Below are positions 7,135 to 17,500 of a DNA stretch of 64,000 nucleotides, one piece after another. This stretch comes from Anaerohabitans sp964387285 (lineage in GTDB: Bacteria; Zhuqueibacterota; Zhuqueibacteria; Residuimicrobiales; Residuimicrobiaceae): NCBI GenBank assembly GCA_964387285.1, contig CAYLWO010000015.1, forward strand, positions 1 through 64,000, read 5' to 3'. The position numbers and the translations under genes were made by a program. The first letter of the stretch is position 1; each line of letters starts with the position of its first letter. The notes under the pieces are model-generated. The model was not told the origin of the DNA and ran no database searches. It worked only from the letters and a program-made list of their open reading frames with translations.

Positions 7135-9063
7135 ATGAAACGGATTTTTCTCAATTTCCATCTTGTACTCATTACGGTTCTCTCTGCGTTTGCACAAACC
7201 GGGCAGATTTCCCAGCCTCTCAATCCCATGCAATCGACGGTTCCTGCGAGAGAAACCGCGGTCAAGAGTGCGGCGTCGGCGAGGATTTTGAAACCCTTTG
7301 GTTATGAGCTTTTTTTGAATGCCTCTCTGGAATCCGGCGGCATTAACACCGGCGCCATGACCCGGGACTATTTGTTGGGCGCCGGCGATCAACTGGCCAT
7401 CCATCTCGGCGGCAAAGTGCAGGAGAATTTTGAAGCCGTCGTCAGTGCGGACGGTCAGGTGTACATTCCTACTCTGGGCGTGCTGTCTGTGCAAAATATG
7501 ACCTTTGCACAGTTCAAAGAGAGGTTGCGTGAGAAACTGCAGAAACTCTATGCACAGTATACATTGGATGTCATGTTGGTGACGCCCAAGTTGATCCGTA
7601 TCAGCGTTACCGGCGAGGTGAATAGCCCCGGCCAATATACCATCACCGCGTTGAGTTCGGTGTTGGATGCGGTCAGCCAGGCGAAAGGACCCACCGAGAT
7701 CGGTTCGTTGCGGGACATTCAGGTGTTTCGCGGCGACAGCCTGGTGCTGCGCGTGGATCTGTACGACTATTTGCTGCAAGCCGGCGCCGGCGTCTACGGC
7801 CAACTGCAAAGCGGTGATCAGGTTTTTGTACCGATTTGCCGCAAGCGGGTCATGGTCAAGGGAGAAGTTTATCGGCCGGCCATTTATGAGATTAATCCCA
7901 ATCGAGCCGAAACGCTGACAGACATGCTGGAGCTGGCCGGCGGCATGACCGATTATGGTTTGCGCACAAAAATCGAACACAGCCGTATGGACGACAACGG
8001 CCAACGTCTTGTGCACTATTACTCTCTATCGGAGTTGACCGACTCTGCACATCGAGATCCCTTTCTGGTTAACGATGATAAAATAGAGGTCTTTTCAAAA
8101 CTGGATCAGTCGCCGAAATGCATGGTGGCGATCTATGGCGAGGTGAATCACCCCGGCGAATATGAATATGAAAAAAATGTTCGTCTCAGCGACCTGATTC
8201 TCAAGGCCGGCTATCTGACGCGCAGCGCCTATCTTCTCAAGGCGCAGGTAGCTAAAGTGGATCCCATGTCGTCAGCGAAAACCGTTGATGTCGACCTGGC
8301 GGCTTTGTTGATACGGCATGATGCGAATCAGGATTTGTTGCTCGATGCCGATGACCAGGTTTTTATCCGTCGTATCCCCGGCTGGCGCGTTGGTCCCAAA
8401 GTTGAAGTGCGCGGAGAGGTCCAATTCCCCGGATTTTATCCCATTGTCAAAGACTCGACCACGCTGAAAATGGTTCTGACTCTGGCCGGCGGCTTTACCA
8501 GGGAGGCGTTGATCGGCGAAGCCAAGTTGCTGCGCAAGCGAGAGGCGGTGGTCGAAGATAAAGAGTTTGATCGTTTGAAAACCATGACCCGCGACGATAT
8601 GAGCAAACTGGAATACGAATATTTCGTCATGAAGCAAAACAGCGCTGATGTCCAGGAAGTGGTGGTGGATTTCGATAAACTGATGAATCAGAGTGATCGC
8701 TCTCAGGATGTACAGTTGCAGGACGATGATGTCATCTATATTCCACAGACGCCCAAGGTGGTGTTGATCAGCGGGCGCGTGGGCAAGCCCGGCGGAGTCG
8801 TTTATAAAGAGAATGAAAAGATGAGCTATTACATCGAACAGGCCGGCGGCTACACCTGGGACGCGGACGGCCGGCGCACCAAGGTGATCAAAGTAACCGG
8901 AGAGATCCTGGACGATGAGGATGTGGATCGTTTTGTTCCCGGCGACCGCGTCTGGGTGCCGCGTAAAGCGGATCATGATTATTGGCAAATCTTCCGTGAC
9001 GTTATGTTGGTGGCCGGTCAGGTGGCCACCATGTATCTGGTTATTCACACTGCAACCAAATAA
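7135..9063 (+). CDS. Polysaccharide export protein (Wza-like, five SLBB-type repeats)
   Basis: A 642-residue exported protein with a signal peptide (LVLITVLSAFAQ). The Poly_export domain starts at RDYLLGAGDQL (about residue 77). Five SLBB-like repeats follow, each with a G-E/R-V-x-x-P-G core, near 157 (VTGEVNSPGQY), 240, 333, 424 and 544. A hydrophobic segment closes the C terminus (about 621-638), as expected for the alpha-helical outer-membrane pore of Wza-like proteins. There is no lipobox cysteine after the signal peptide, so unlike E. coli Wza it is not an obvious lipoprotein, and it has more SLBB repeats than the usual two or three. Together with the Wzz-like protein encoded four bases downstream it would form the trans-envelope export channel. 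Confidence 0.9.
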   Translation: MKRIFLNFHLVLITVLSAFAQTGQISQPLNPMQSTVPARETAVKSAASARILKPFGYELFLNASLESGGINTGAMTRDYLLGAGDQLAIHLGGKVQENFEAVVSADGQVYIPTLGVLSVQNMTFAQFKERLREKLQKLYAQYTLDVMLVTPKLIRISVTGEVNSPGQYTITALSSVLDAVSQAKGPTEIGSLRDIQVFRGDSLVLRVDLYDYLLQAGAGVYGQLQSGDQVFVPICRKRVMVKGEVYRPAIYEINPNRAETLTDMLELAGGMTDYGLRTKIEHSRMDDNGQRLVHYYSLSELTDSAHRDPFLVNDDKIEVFSKLDQSPKCMVAIYGEVNHPGEYEYEKNVRLSDLILKAGYLTRSAYLLKAQVAKVDPMSSAKTVDVDLAALLIRHDANQDLLLDADDQVFIRRIPGWRVGPKVEVRGEVQFPGFYPIVKDSTTLKMVLTLAGGFTREALIGEAKLLRKREAVVEDKEFDRLKTMTRDDMSKLEYEYFVMKQNSADVQEVVVDFDKLMNQSDRSQDVQLQDDDVIYIPQTPKVVLISGRVGKPGGVVYKENEKMSYYIEQAGGYTWDADGRRTKVIKVTGEILDDEDVDRFVPGDRVWVPRKADHDYWQIFRDVMLVAGQVATMYLVIHTATK

Positions 9064-9067
9064 AAGT

Positions 9068-10279
9068 ATGAATGAGGAAAAACATATCATCACCGTGCAC
9101 CTCTTCGACTATGTGGTGCTGTTGGTGCGCAACCGCGGCCTGATCATTCGCAATGTGGCCATAACCCTGGTCGCGATCCTGCTGCTGACGTTCATCCTGC
9201 CGTACCGCTACACGGCGACCACCACCTTGATGCCGCCCGCAGATCAGGAAAAGTGGGGCATGTCCGGCATGCTTTCGGAAATGTCCATCCCGGGTTTTAA
9301 TTTGGGCAGCCAGGCCTCTTCTGCAGATTTGTTGATGGAGATGCTGAACAGCCGTTCGGTGAACGAATGGGTGCTGAAGAAAAGGTTCCTGTATAAAAAA
9401 GACACGTTGCAGCTTTACGACGCACTGGATTACGCGTCTCTGGAACTGGCGCTGATCAAAATTCCACAACGGGTGCGCTTTTTGCTGTCCAAAAAAGGGG
9501 TGATCACCATTCAGGCCGAGATGCCGACCCGGCAGCTGGCCGCGGATGTGGCCAACGCCTATGTGGAAGCGCTGGATTTGGTCAATCGTGAAAAAGCGGT
9601 GTCGCGGGCGCGCAACTCACGCGTGTACATTGCATCGCAGCTGTCCGAGACTTTGGGCAGGCTAAATCAGGCCACACGCGACTTGGCGGATTTTCAACGG
9701 CAAAACAAAGCCATTGCATTGGAAGATCAGACCAAATCCGCCATCGAGCGCGCCGGCGAACTCAAAGGCCAGATCATCGCCAAAGAGGTCCAACTGGGCA
9801 TGATGCGCCAGATCATGAAGCCGGCCAATCCGTTGATCGAAAAGACCCAGCGCGAAGTAACCGAAATGCAACGCTTGTACGACCGCATGCAATTCGGCGA
9901 GGATAAAAAAACAACGGATTACGACCTGTCTTTTGACCAGGTGCCGGATTTAGGCATTCATCTGGCCGGGTTGTTGCGCGAGGTTAAAATTCAGGAAACG
10001 GTTTACGCTCTGCTCAATCAGCAATTCTATCAGGCGCGCATTGAAGAGGCGCGCGACACGCCGACCGTGCAGGTGCTGGATCGCGCGGTGCCGCCGGCGT
10101 TTCGCAGCTCGCCCAATCGTAAAATGCTGCTGCTGATTTTCGGCCTGCTGAGTCTGGTGTTGAGCGTGTTATATGTTTTGTTGAGCGCGTATTGGCAAAG
10201 TATGATGGAGCATCCGGAACGAAGGAACAAGATGGCCAAGTTGACGGAAGAGTGGCGAAAAAAGATAAAGTGGATGTAG
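9068..10279 (+). CDS. Wzz/GumC-type polysaccharide chain-length/export protein
   Basis: A 403-residue inner-membrane protein. The ATG at 9068 is four bases after the upstream stop; an earlier in-frame start would overlap that gene. A first membrane helix lies at about 27-48 (NVAITLVAILLLTFILPYRY, a typical Wzz opening) and a second at about 352-375. Between them is a long, charged, mostly helical periplasmic region with coiled-coil character (about 170-290). PxxP-rich residues before the second helix (AVPPAFRSSPNRK) match the family. There is no cytoplasmic BY-kinase domain, so this is a Wzz/PCP-type protein rather than a full Wzc. It pairs with the SLBB protein for export. Confidence 0.88.
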   Translation: MNEEKHIITVHLFDYVVLLVRNRGLIIRNVAITLVAILLLTFILPYRYTATTTLMPPADQEKWGMSGMLSEMSIPGFNLGSQASSADLLMEMLNSRSVNEWVLKKRFLYKKDTLQLYDALDYASLELALIKIPQRVRFLLSKKGVITIQAEMPTRQLAADVANAYVEALDLVNREKAVSRARNSRVYIASQLSETLGRLNQATRDLADFQRQNKAIALEDQTKSAIERAGELKGQIIAKEVQLGMMRQIMKPANPLIEKTQREVTEMQRLYDRMQFGEDKKTTDYDLSFDQVPDLGIHLAGLLREVKIQETVYALLNQQFYQARIEEARDTPTVQVLDRAVPPAFRSSPNRKMLLLIFGLLSLVLSVLYVLLSAYWQSMMEHPERRNKMAKLTEEWRKKIKWM

Positions 10280-10386
10280 CCGGATGGATCGGATAATACA
10301 AAAGCGAACTCGGACTGAATAGATGAAACAGGCGTATACAAGAGAACGCAGATGGAACGATCCGGTATTTCTTGAGCAAGTCTTTT

Positions 10387-10537
10387 CTCGGCGAATCTTT
10401 GCGGCTCTGCGTTAATAAAGAAAAGGCTGAAACGCAGAGTCGCCGAGTGCGCAGATGATCGGAGAGGAGATGCCTTTTTCCCTCGTTCTCAATCTCCAGC
10501 TTTACTTCCCTCGTTCCCAAACTCCAGCTTGGGAACG
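10387..10537. repeat. Two intergenic inverted repeats
   Basis: The gene-free interval 10280-10612 contains an interrupted inverted repeat (CTCGGCGA and CTCTGCGTT at 10387-10413, with AACGCAGAG and CGCCGAG at 10431-10447) and a second hairpin (CGTTCCCAA 10512-10520 with TTGGGAACG 10529-10537). Such noncoding palindromes are common in environmental genomes. I see no promoter or gene in this interval. Confidence 0.55.
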
Positions 10538-10612
10538 CGATTGTCACAAAAGCTTTGCTTTGTTTTGGCGAGTAAGAGAGTGTCAGAATAACCAACATAA
10601 CAGGAAAAACAT

Positions 10613-11368
10613 ATGTCGCAAGCCATATCTGCTTCAGCAAAAATCGGCCAGGGTGTCGAACTGGGGCATTTTGTTGTCATCGAAGACGATGTGCAGATCG
10701 GCAACAACTGCCGCATCGGTCACAACGTGGTCATTCATAGCGGTACTATTATCGGCGACGATGTGCGCATCGACGCCTGCACCGTGGTCGGCAAACAGCC
10801 CATGCGCAGCAAGCGCAGCATTTTCAAGGATGAGAAAAAATTAGCGCCGGCGCGCATTGCCGACAACTGCATGCTGGGCGCGCAGGTGGTGGTCTATGCC
10901 GGCTGTGAAATCGCTGAAAACGTGCTGGTGGCGGACGGCGCGGCCGTGCGTGAAAACGTGACCATCGGCGAATACACTATCATCGGCCGCAATGCCACAG
11001 TAGAAAATTTCTGCAAGATCGGCAAGAAATGCAAACTGGAAACCAATTGTTACATCACCGCTTATTCTGAAGTCGGTGATTTTTGTTTTATCGCCCCGGG
11101 TGTGCATACCACCAACGATAATTTTCTCGGCCGCACCCAGGAACGATTCAAACATTTCAAAGGCGTGACCATTAAAAAGGGTGGACGCATCGGCGGCAAC
11201 GCCGTGATCCTGCCCGGCAAAGTGATCGGCGAAGATGCCGTGGTGGCTGCCGGCGCCGTAGTTACCAAAGACGTGCCTGACCGCGCCATCGTCGTCGGCA
11301 GTCCGGCGCGCTTTTTCCGCGAAGTGCCCAGGGAGCAACTGCTGGAAAACCAGGGTTGGGAGGTTTGA
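10613..11368 (+). CDS. Hexapeptide-repeat acyl/acetyltransferase (sugar N-acyltransferase-like)
   Basis: A 251-residue left-handed beta-helix protein made of hexapeptide repeats ([LIV]-G-x-x-x-x) from residue 5 to about 235, for example VQIGNNCRIGHNVVI and GRIGGNAVILPGKVIGEDAVVAAGAVVTKDVP. The tail GSPARFFREVP is typical of the family. It most resembles N-acyltransferases that modify UDP- or dTDP-amino sugars (WlbB/WbpD/FdtC type), fitting the surrounding sugar-nucleotide genes. It is longer than the shortest members because of an insert near 60-80 (SKRSIFKDEKK). The substrate cannot be told from sequence. It appears to be transcribed separately from the export pair, since a 333-base repeat-bearing gap precedes it. 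Confidence 0.82.
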   Translation: MSQAISASAKIGQGVELGHFVVIEDDVQIGNNCRIGHNVVIHSGTIIGDDVRIDACTVVGKQPMRSKRSIFKDEKKLAPARIADNCMLGAQVVVYAGCEIAENVLVADGAAVRENVTIGEYTIIGRNATVENFCKIGKKCKLETNCYITAYSEVGDFCFIAPGVHTTNDNFLGRTQERFKHFKGVTIKKGGRIGGNAVILPGKVIGEDAVVAAGAVVTKDVPDRAIVVGSPARFFREVPREQLLENQGWEV

Positions 11369-11374
11369 TATATT

Positions 11375-11407
11375 AACCTTGCGAAGGTTTTACGCCTTCG
11401 CAAGATT
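11375..11407. repeat. CCTTGCGAAGG palindromic element (copy 2)
   Basis: AACCTTGCGAAGG and CCTTCGCAAG form a hairpin with a short loop directly after the acyltransferase stop codon. It probably acts as a transcript-end hairpin as well. Confidence 0.75.
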
Positions 11408-11428
11408 GTGTTATAGGGTTGGGATATC

Positions 11429-11445
11429 TGATAATAATATTATCA
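11429..11445. promoter_or_regulatory. 17-base perfect palindrome (possible operator)
   Basis: TGATAATA-A-TATTATCA is perfectly symmetric and lies 41 bases before the esterase start. Its size and position suit a dimeric repressor site, but the regulator is unknown. Confidence 0.4.
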
Positions 11446-11485
11446 CCCATGTTGCAGATCATTTCTCATCCATAAGAGGTGAATT

Positions 11486-12439
11486 ATGATCAAGAGAGCT
11501 ATGTTGGCCTGTCTGATCATCGCATTGCTCGCGGCCTGCAAAAAAGACATTAGCTCACCGACCGAAGAAAAAAATTATGCGTTCGGTAAAAACCGCTTTA
11601 CCACCCAGGTGGACGGCGATACCCGCGAATATTATGTGCATGTACCGACAAAATACGACAGGAACACGCCCACGCCGGTCGTCATCATGTTGCACGGCAC
11701 CACCGGCGATGGCGAGAGATTTTACAACAGTTCCGGATGGAAAGAGGTTGGCGAAGTCGAAAATATACTGACGGTCTATCCGTCCTCCTGGCACTATTGC
11801 ATTATCGATGAAGGCGAGGTTAAGAATACGACCAAATGGCACAGTTATCCGGGTTCTTTCGATTTCTGCGCCGGCGAAAAACCAAGGGATGACGTCAAAT
11901 TTTTATATCAGGTTATTGCAGAGGTGAAGAACCTCTTTAATGTGGATGCTAAAAGAGTGTATCTCGTCGGTTTCTCCAACGGCGGACAAATGGCTTTTCG
12001 CTGCGCGGTAGAGATGAGCGATGTGCTGGCCGCCGTGGTCGAAGCATCGGGCTCCGTGGGCCGGGATACCACTGCAGTTCCCAAGCGATATCTGCCCATT
12101 ACCATGCAACTTGGCAATTCGGACGACCTGTGGTTGGACAGTGCAACCGCATCTGTGCCCATGAGTCACTTTGAAATGATCCTGCGCAGCGATCCGTCCC
12201 AGCTAGTGGTGGTGCACAGCCATACCAGCACATTTCACTATGGCGCCAACTATACCATGAGCGGGGACAGCAATACCGTGCTGGTGGCCACCTATCCGGC
12301 CATCCCGGCAACGGCTAATAGAGAATTCAAAATGTTATTCATAAAAGACCTTGACCATGAATATCCAAACGGCATAAACCACTGGTTCAGGGGCGCAGAA
12401 CAGCATTGGGCCTGGTTCAAGCAATTCCGGCTTCCGTGA
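11486..12439 (+). CDS. Lipoprotein esterase, PHB-depolymerase/LpqC-like family
   Basis: A 317-residue alpha/beta-hydrolase with a lipoprotein signal peptide (lipobox LLAAC, Cys18), so it should be anchored in the envelope. The oxyanion-hole strand is VVIMLHGTTGDG (about 66-76), the nucleophile motif GFSNGG places Ser at 164, and the probable catalytic His lies in the C-terminal DHEYPNGINHWF region. The overall pattern matches the poly(3-hydroxybutyrate) depolymerase/feruloyl esterase-like family (LpqC). In this setting it more likely removes ester groups from polysaccharide than degrades storage polyester; that is inference. AGAGGTGA precedes the ATG. Confidence 0.82.
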   Translation: MIKRAMLACLIIALLAACKKDISSPTEEKNYAFGKNRFTTQVDGDTREYYVHVPTKYDRNTPTPVVIMLHGTTGDGERFYNSSGWKEVGEVENILTVYPSSWHYCIIDEGEVKNTTKWHSYPGSFDFCAGEKPRDDVKFLYQVIAEVKNLFNVDAKRVYLVGFSNGGQMAFRCAVEMSDVLAAVVEASGSVGRDTTAVPKRYLPITMQLGNSDDLWLDSATASVPMSHFEMILRSDPSQLVVVHSHTSTFHYGANYTMSGDSNTVLVATYPAIPATANREFKMLFIKDLDHEYPNGINHWFRGAEQHWAWFKQFRLP

Positions 12440-12500
12440 TGGCAAAGCGGCACACTGATCTTTTAACCATTATAGCATATTCACGCTGTTTAATCCCACG

Positions 12501-14234
12501 ATGCGATTTTTCATGATGGATCGAAAAGGCAAGATTCAATTCAAAATCTGGAATGACCTGTTTGCATCCTTTGCGCGTTTATTGAACAAGGCTAATCCCG
12601 GCTTTATGTTTTTGCTCTTTTTTTTTTATTGCCTGATCACCGCTCTGGCCGGCAAGCACTTTACTCCTCCCTATGGCGATTTGGCGGAATATCTGAACAA
12701 TCCGGTGCGCATTCTGCACGGCGACCAGCCTTACCGGGATTTCTGGCTGCTGTTTCCGCCGGGCGAGGCGTATGCACCTGCCCATGTCTATGAAATTCTC
12801 GGCATTAACATCGATGTATTGCGCAATGCGACCATGCTTTTTTCTGTTGCATCCTGCGGCTGGGCGTTCTGGCTGGGCCGGATTCTGTTTCGGAAGAACA
12901 GCTATGCGGTTATGCTGATGCTGTTGTACTTTTATGCCAGTGTTATCTCTCAATACATCGGCCCGGATTATCTGCATGCATGGTTTGTTTTTTTATTTGC
13001 CGCAGTCTGTTTTCTGGCTAAATATTTTATCAATGGCAGAAATCGTTATCTTTTAATCGCCGGACTGTTTTGCGGCATTGCTTTTCTGTTTCGATTTTAT
13101 GAAACTGCGGCAAGCTGTTTTGCTTTTGCTCTGGCGCTCGTCTATGCCGGCAAAAAGGAGCTTATACCACGGTCGCAAATTTATCGTGCCCTGATGATTT
13201 TTTTCTGCGGCATCGTCTCCATCTTGGTCTTGTTCGTTCTTTTCTATCCCGGCAGTGTTGCCCTAATGGCGCAACGAACCGTTGTAGACGGTTTTAAAAA
13301 CGGCGTGACCATGGGGCTGGGCTACTTTTACACCTTTCTCGCCAGCGGACGCCATTTGCTGCAATCGTTTGCTTCGCTCTCATCCGTGCCGCCGTCGCAG
13401 ATCAGTTATTGGCATTTGTTTTATGAAATCATCAAACTGCCGGTCGAGTTGTCCTTTTATTTGCTGCCGGTTTTTGCGTGTCTGGCTTTTCTTCTTTTTC
13501 AAAAAGTAATCATGCCCGGGCTCTGGCGGGTTACGGGCGTGCTGTTTTTCTTATGGGGCCTGAGCTTGTTAGCCAAAGGATTGGGCCGACCGGATTTGGC
13601 GCACATGGCCGCGTCTGCTGCGCCTTTTCTTATTTTTCTGTTGATTGTTTATGCATCGTTGCATCAGCATCCTCAATCTGTCCGCTATGCGGTTGGCGTC
13701 AAACGGATTACCGCGGTAATCCTGTTTATCATGTTGACGCTTGCTGTGCACCCGCTTTTTAAAACCATATTGCTAGCCAAAGAATTGCCCTATTACGGCC
13801 GAACGCAGCGAGGCACGGTCGCTTTTCGCTATGCCATCCGCGCGGACAATTTTACTCAGACCGTGGCCTTTATCGAAAAGACAACCAGCGCTGACGATTA
13901 TATCTTTGCCACGCCCTGGTTTGCGCCGCCCTTTTATGCGCTGTGCGACCGGCGCAATCCCACGGCCTACGATTCGCTGATCGATTTATTTATGAGAGAT
14001 TCTGTTAAAGATCAGCAAGCCATCATCAAGGATATTCTGGCTAAACGAACCAAATGGATTATACATGATCCGGATTGGGGTTTTGACGATCAACCGGATC
14101 GCAGCTTTACTGCATCTTGCAACATACTCGAGGATTTTATCACGCGGCAATGTAAACTAGTCAACCAGATCGGCAAATTGCGTTTCTATGTTCCGCCGGA
14201 GAGCGGATTGATAATAGACCGAACCATGGATTGA
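12501..14234 (+). CDS. Multi-pass membrane glycosyltransferase (GT-C/ArnT-like)
   Basis: A 577-residue membrane protein with about ten or more hydrophobic segments between residues 30 and 415 and a C-terminal soluble domain (about 435-577). The early loop carries PYGDLAEY and GDQPYRDFWLLFPPGEAY, the acidic-loop pattern of GT-C enzymes that use polyprenyl-phosphate sugars. The predicted role is transfer of a sugar from a lipid-linked donor to a surface glycan or protein on the periplasmic side. Alternative ATG codons at 12513 and 12516 are possible, since no clear Shine-Dalgarno sequence is visible. Dispersed repeats follow the gene. Confidence 0.75.
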   Translation: MRFFMMDRKGKIQFKIWNDLFASFARLLNKANPGFMFLLFFFYCLITALAGKHFTPPYGDLAEYLNNPVRILHGDQPYRDFWLLFPPGEAYAPAHVYEILGINIDVLRNATMLFSVASCGWAFWLGRILFRKNSYAVMLMLLYFYASVISQYIGPDYLHAWFVFLFAAVCFLAKYFINGRNRYLLIAGLFCGIAFLFRFYETAASCFAFALALVYAGKKELIPRSQIYRALMIFFCGIVSILVLFVLFYPGSVALMAQRTVVDGFKNGVTMGLGYFYTFLASGRHLLQSFASLSSVPPSQISYWHLFYEIIKLPVELSFYLLPVFACLAFLLFQKVIMPGLWRVTGVLFFLWGLSLLAKGLGRPDLAHMAASAAPFLIFLLIVYASLHQHPQSVRYAVGVKRITAVILFIMLTLAVHPLFKTILLAKELPYYGRTQRGTVAFRYAIRADNFTQTVAFIEKTTSADDYIFATPWFAPPFYALCDRRNPTAYDSLIDLFMRDSVKDQQAIIKDILAKRTKWIIHDPDWGFDDQPDRSFTASCNILEDFITRQCKLVNQIGKLRFYVPPESGLIIDRTMD

Positions 14235-14272
14235 GCGACAACCACCCTGATGTTCGTGCGGGGTATATTATA

Positions 14273-14400
14273 GCATGGATGCCATAATTACCCCAATAGC
14301 ACAAAAACCGTGTCCATGCGAGCGCAGGAACAATTGCTGAAAAACGAGATGATCTGCGCTGGAGTGAAGCAATCCCCTTATACAGTAAAATCCTGAATTG
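14273..14400 (+). repeat. CATTGCGA...GAAGCAATC dispersed repeat (copy 1)
   Basis: This stretch resembles 19240-19352 and 27921-28018: an AAAACCGTGTC-ATGCGA opening, an A-rich middle and a CTGGAGTGAAGCAATC end followed by CCCTT. ATTGC near the start and GCAAT near the end are complementary. With the next element it fills most of the gene-free stretch 14235-14541. Confidence 0.7.
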
Positions 14401-14469
14401 AGCGATTGCATTCCCCTGCGAAGGTTTCCAACCTTCACAAGGTTGTTTTTCGACGACATATCGCTCAAT
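14396..14469. repeat. CCTTGCGAAGG-type element with outer inverted repeat (copy 3)
   Basis: The outer arms ATTGAGCGAT (14397-14406) and ATCGCTCAAT (14460-14469) enclose a decayed CCCTGCGAAGG...ACCTTCACAAGG core (14415-14442). The right part is repeated at 106-136. Confidence 0.65.
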
Positions 14470-14541
14470 AAAAGAAAACTGACAGGCCCATGTTTAATGA
14501 TTTATCATATTTTGCCGATAAATAAAGAGTGAGGAGAAAAA

Positions 14542-17500
14542 ATGAAAAAGCTGTTACTAGTTCTTTTTCTGATCGGCCTGGCGACGGCCGCAGACGAGGC
14601 GCGTCTGTTGCGCTTTCCGGCGGTGTCGAAAGAATCGGTCGTTTTTACCTATGCCGGCGACCTCTACACCGTGCCGCTCCGCGGCGGCATCGCCCGTCGA
14701 CTGACCGGTCACGAGGGCTTTGAAATGTTCGCGCGTTTTTCGCCGGACGGTCAATGGTTGGCCTTCACCGCGCAATATGACGGCAACACCGAAGTCTATC
14801 TGATGCCGTCACAGGGCGGCGAACCAAAACGACTCACCTTTACCGCCACCCTTTCCCGTGATGACGTTTCCGACCGCATGGGACCCAATAACATCGTTAT
14901 GACCTGGACCAGCGATGGTCGCAGCATCGTCTATCGATCCCGTCAGGCCAGCTTTAACGATTTCATCGGCGCGCTCTATCAAGTAAATCGTGACGGCGGT
15001 TTGTCGCAGCAATTGCCTTTGCCGCGCGGCGGCTTTTGTTCTTTTGCGCCGGACGGCAAACAGTTGGCCTATAACCGGGTTTTTCGCGAATTCCGCACCT
15101 GGAAACGCTATCGCGGCGGCCAGGCGGACGATATCTGGATTTACGACTTTGCCTCGAAAAAAACAGAAAATATCACCTCCAATCCGGCCCAGGACATTAT
15201 TCCCATGTGGGTGGGGCAAAAGATTTATTTTATCTCTGACCGGGATGAAAACAAACGCATGAATCTGTTCGTCTATGATGTGACGAACAAACAGACCCGC
15301 CAGCTGACTCAATTTAAGGATTATGATGTTAAATTTCCTTCCTGCAATGCGCAAGCCATCGTGTTTGAAAACGGCGGGTATATCTATCTCTTTGATGTTT
15401 TATCTGAAAAATGCGAACGTATCCCGATCATCATCGCCAATGACATGCTGTACAGCCGTGATGAAATCAGAAACGTCAGTGACGCCATCTATGGTTCCGC
15501 CTTGTCTCCTGACGGCAAGCGCGCTCTGTTTAACAGCCGCGGCGATGTTTTCTCCGTGCCGGTGAAAAACGGTCCGACGCGCAATGTAACTGCCACACCC
15601 GGCGTACATGAGCGGAATCCACAGTGGTCTCCGGACGGTCGTCGCATCACTTTTATTTCTGATCGCAGCGGGGAGGATGAAATCTATGTCCAGGAGCAAG
15701 ACGGCAGTGCGGCAGCGCAAGCGGTCACCTCCGGTGAGACTACTTATAAATATCGTCCGTTGTGGTCGCCGGACAATAAAAAAATATTGTGGTCGGACCG
15801 ACTGCAACGCTTGCGCTATGTCGACGTCGACACCCGCATGATCAAAGAGGTGGCGCACGCGGTTCGTTTCGAGATTCGTGATTATAACTGGTCGCCGGAC
15901 AGTAAATGGATCACCTGGGCGCAGCCTGAAGAAAAGGGCATGAGCAATATCTATCTTTACGGTTTAGAGACCGGTGCCACCATCTGCGTCACTGACAACT
16001 GGTATGAATCGTATCAACCGATGTTCAGCGCGGACGGCAAGGCGCTGTTCTTTGTATCTGATCGCGATTTTAATCCGATCTACAGTCAGACCGAATGGAA
16101 CCACGCGTATCAGGATATGGCGCGTATTTATATGGTCACTCTGGCCAAGTCGACGGTTTCCCCGTTTGCGCCCAAATCGGATGAGGTTGAATTTAAGAAA
16201 ATGGAAGAAAAGCAAGATCAGGCCAAGCAGAAAAAAATCGACAGCGTTGCCACGGTTGTGGACGTCGACGGCTTGCGGGATCGTCTGCTCACCCTGCCGA
16301 TTACTCCTGGCCGATATCGCAACCTGGCCTCGGTGGGCAAACAGTTGTTCTATATTCGAGCCGGCAGCAAGGACGAAAAACCGCGTCTCTTTGCCTATAA
16401 ATTTAAAGAATTGAAAGAGGTCGATCTCGGTCAGGTGGATGGGTTCACGGTCTCTTTTGATCACAAAAAGATGATGCTGCAACAGGGGAAATCATGGGCG
16501 ATTGTGGACCTGCCCAACGCACCGGTGGAAGTAAAAGAGAAACTCGATCAGAGTTTTATTGAAGTCAGGCTGGATCATACTGCCGAATGGACGCAAATAT
16601 TCCATGAGTGCTGGCGACAAATGCGCGAATTTTTTTACGCGCCCAACATGCACGGCGTGCACTGGCCGGCCATGCGTGACAAATATGCCGCCTTATTGCC
16701 TTATGTACGACATCGTAGCGATCTGACCTATGTGATCGGTGAGATGATCTCTGAATTGAGCGCCGGTCATGCGTATGTCGGCGGCGGCGACATGCCGCAT
16801 GCCAAACGGGTGAAAACCGGATTGTTGGGCGCTCAAATCGTTCGTGATGCGAAATCCGGTTATTATCAGATTAAAAGAATCCTTGCCGGGCAAAACTGGG
16901 ACAAGACTTTGCGCTCGCCCTTGACGGAAATCGGCGTGGATGTCATGGAAGGCGACTATATTCTTGCGGTGAACGGCCGCCCCACTCAGACCATGAACGA
17001 TATTTATGAATCATTGCTCAATACCGTGGACAAGCAGGTGACGCTGACCGTGAACAGCAAACCTGAAATTCCGGGCCAACGCACCACTGTGGTGGTGCCC
17101 ATCGCCGACGAGTCTGAGCTTTACTATTTTACCTGGGTGCAGAAAAACATTGAAAAAGTGAATCAGGCCAGCAACGATCGCATCGGTTATCTGCACGTGC
17201 CGGACATGGGCGTTAAAGGGTTGAACGAATTTGTCAAATATTTTTATCCCCAGTTGCAGAAAAAAGCGCTCATCATCGATGTGCGCGGCAACGGCGGCGG
17301 CAATGTTTCGCCCATGCTGATCGAACGGTTGCGACGGGAAATCACCATGATCGAAATTGCCCGTAACACCATTCCGTCTACCGAACCCTATCAGATGATC
17401 TGGGGACCCAAGGTGTGCCTGATCGATGAATTCTCCGCATCCGACGGCGACTTGTTTCCCTATCAGTTTAAAAAGCTGAACATGGGCAAGTTGATCGGCA

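Noticed and set aside
10455..10844. Overlapping frame of 129 codons before the acyltransferase gene
   Set aside because: It overlaps a well-supported hexapeptide acyltransferase in another frame and reads mostly as repeat-derived and cysteine/serine-rich sequence.
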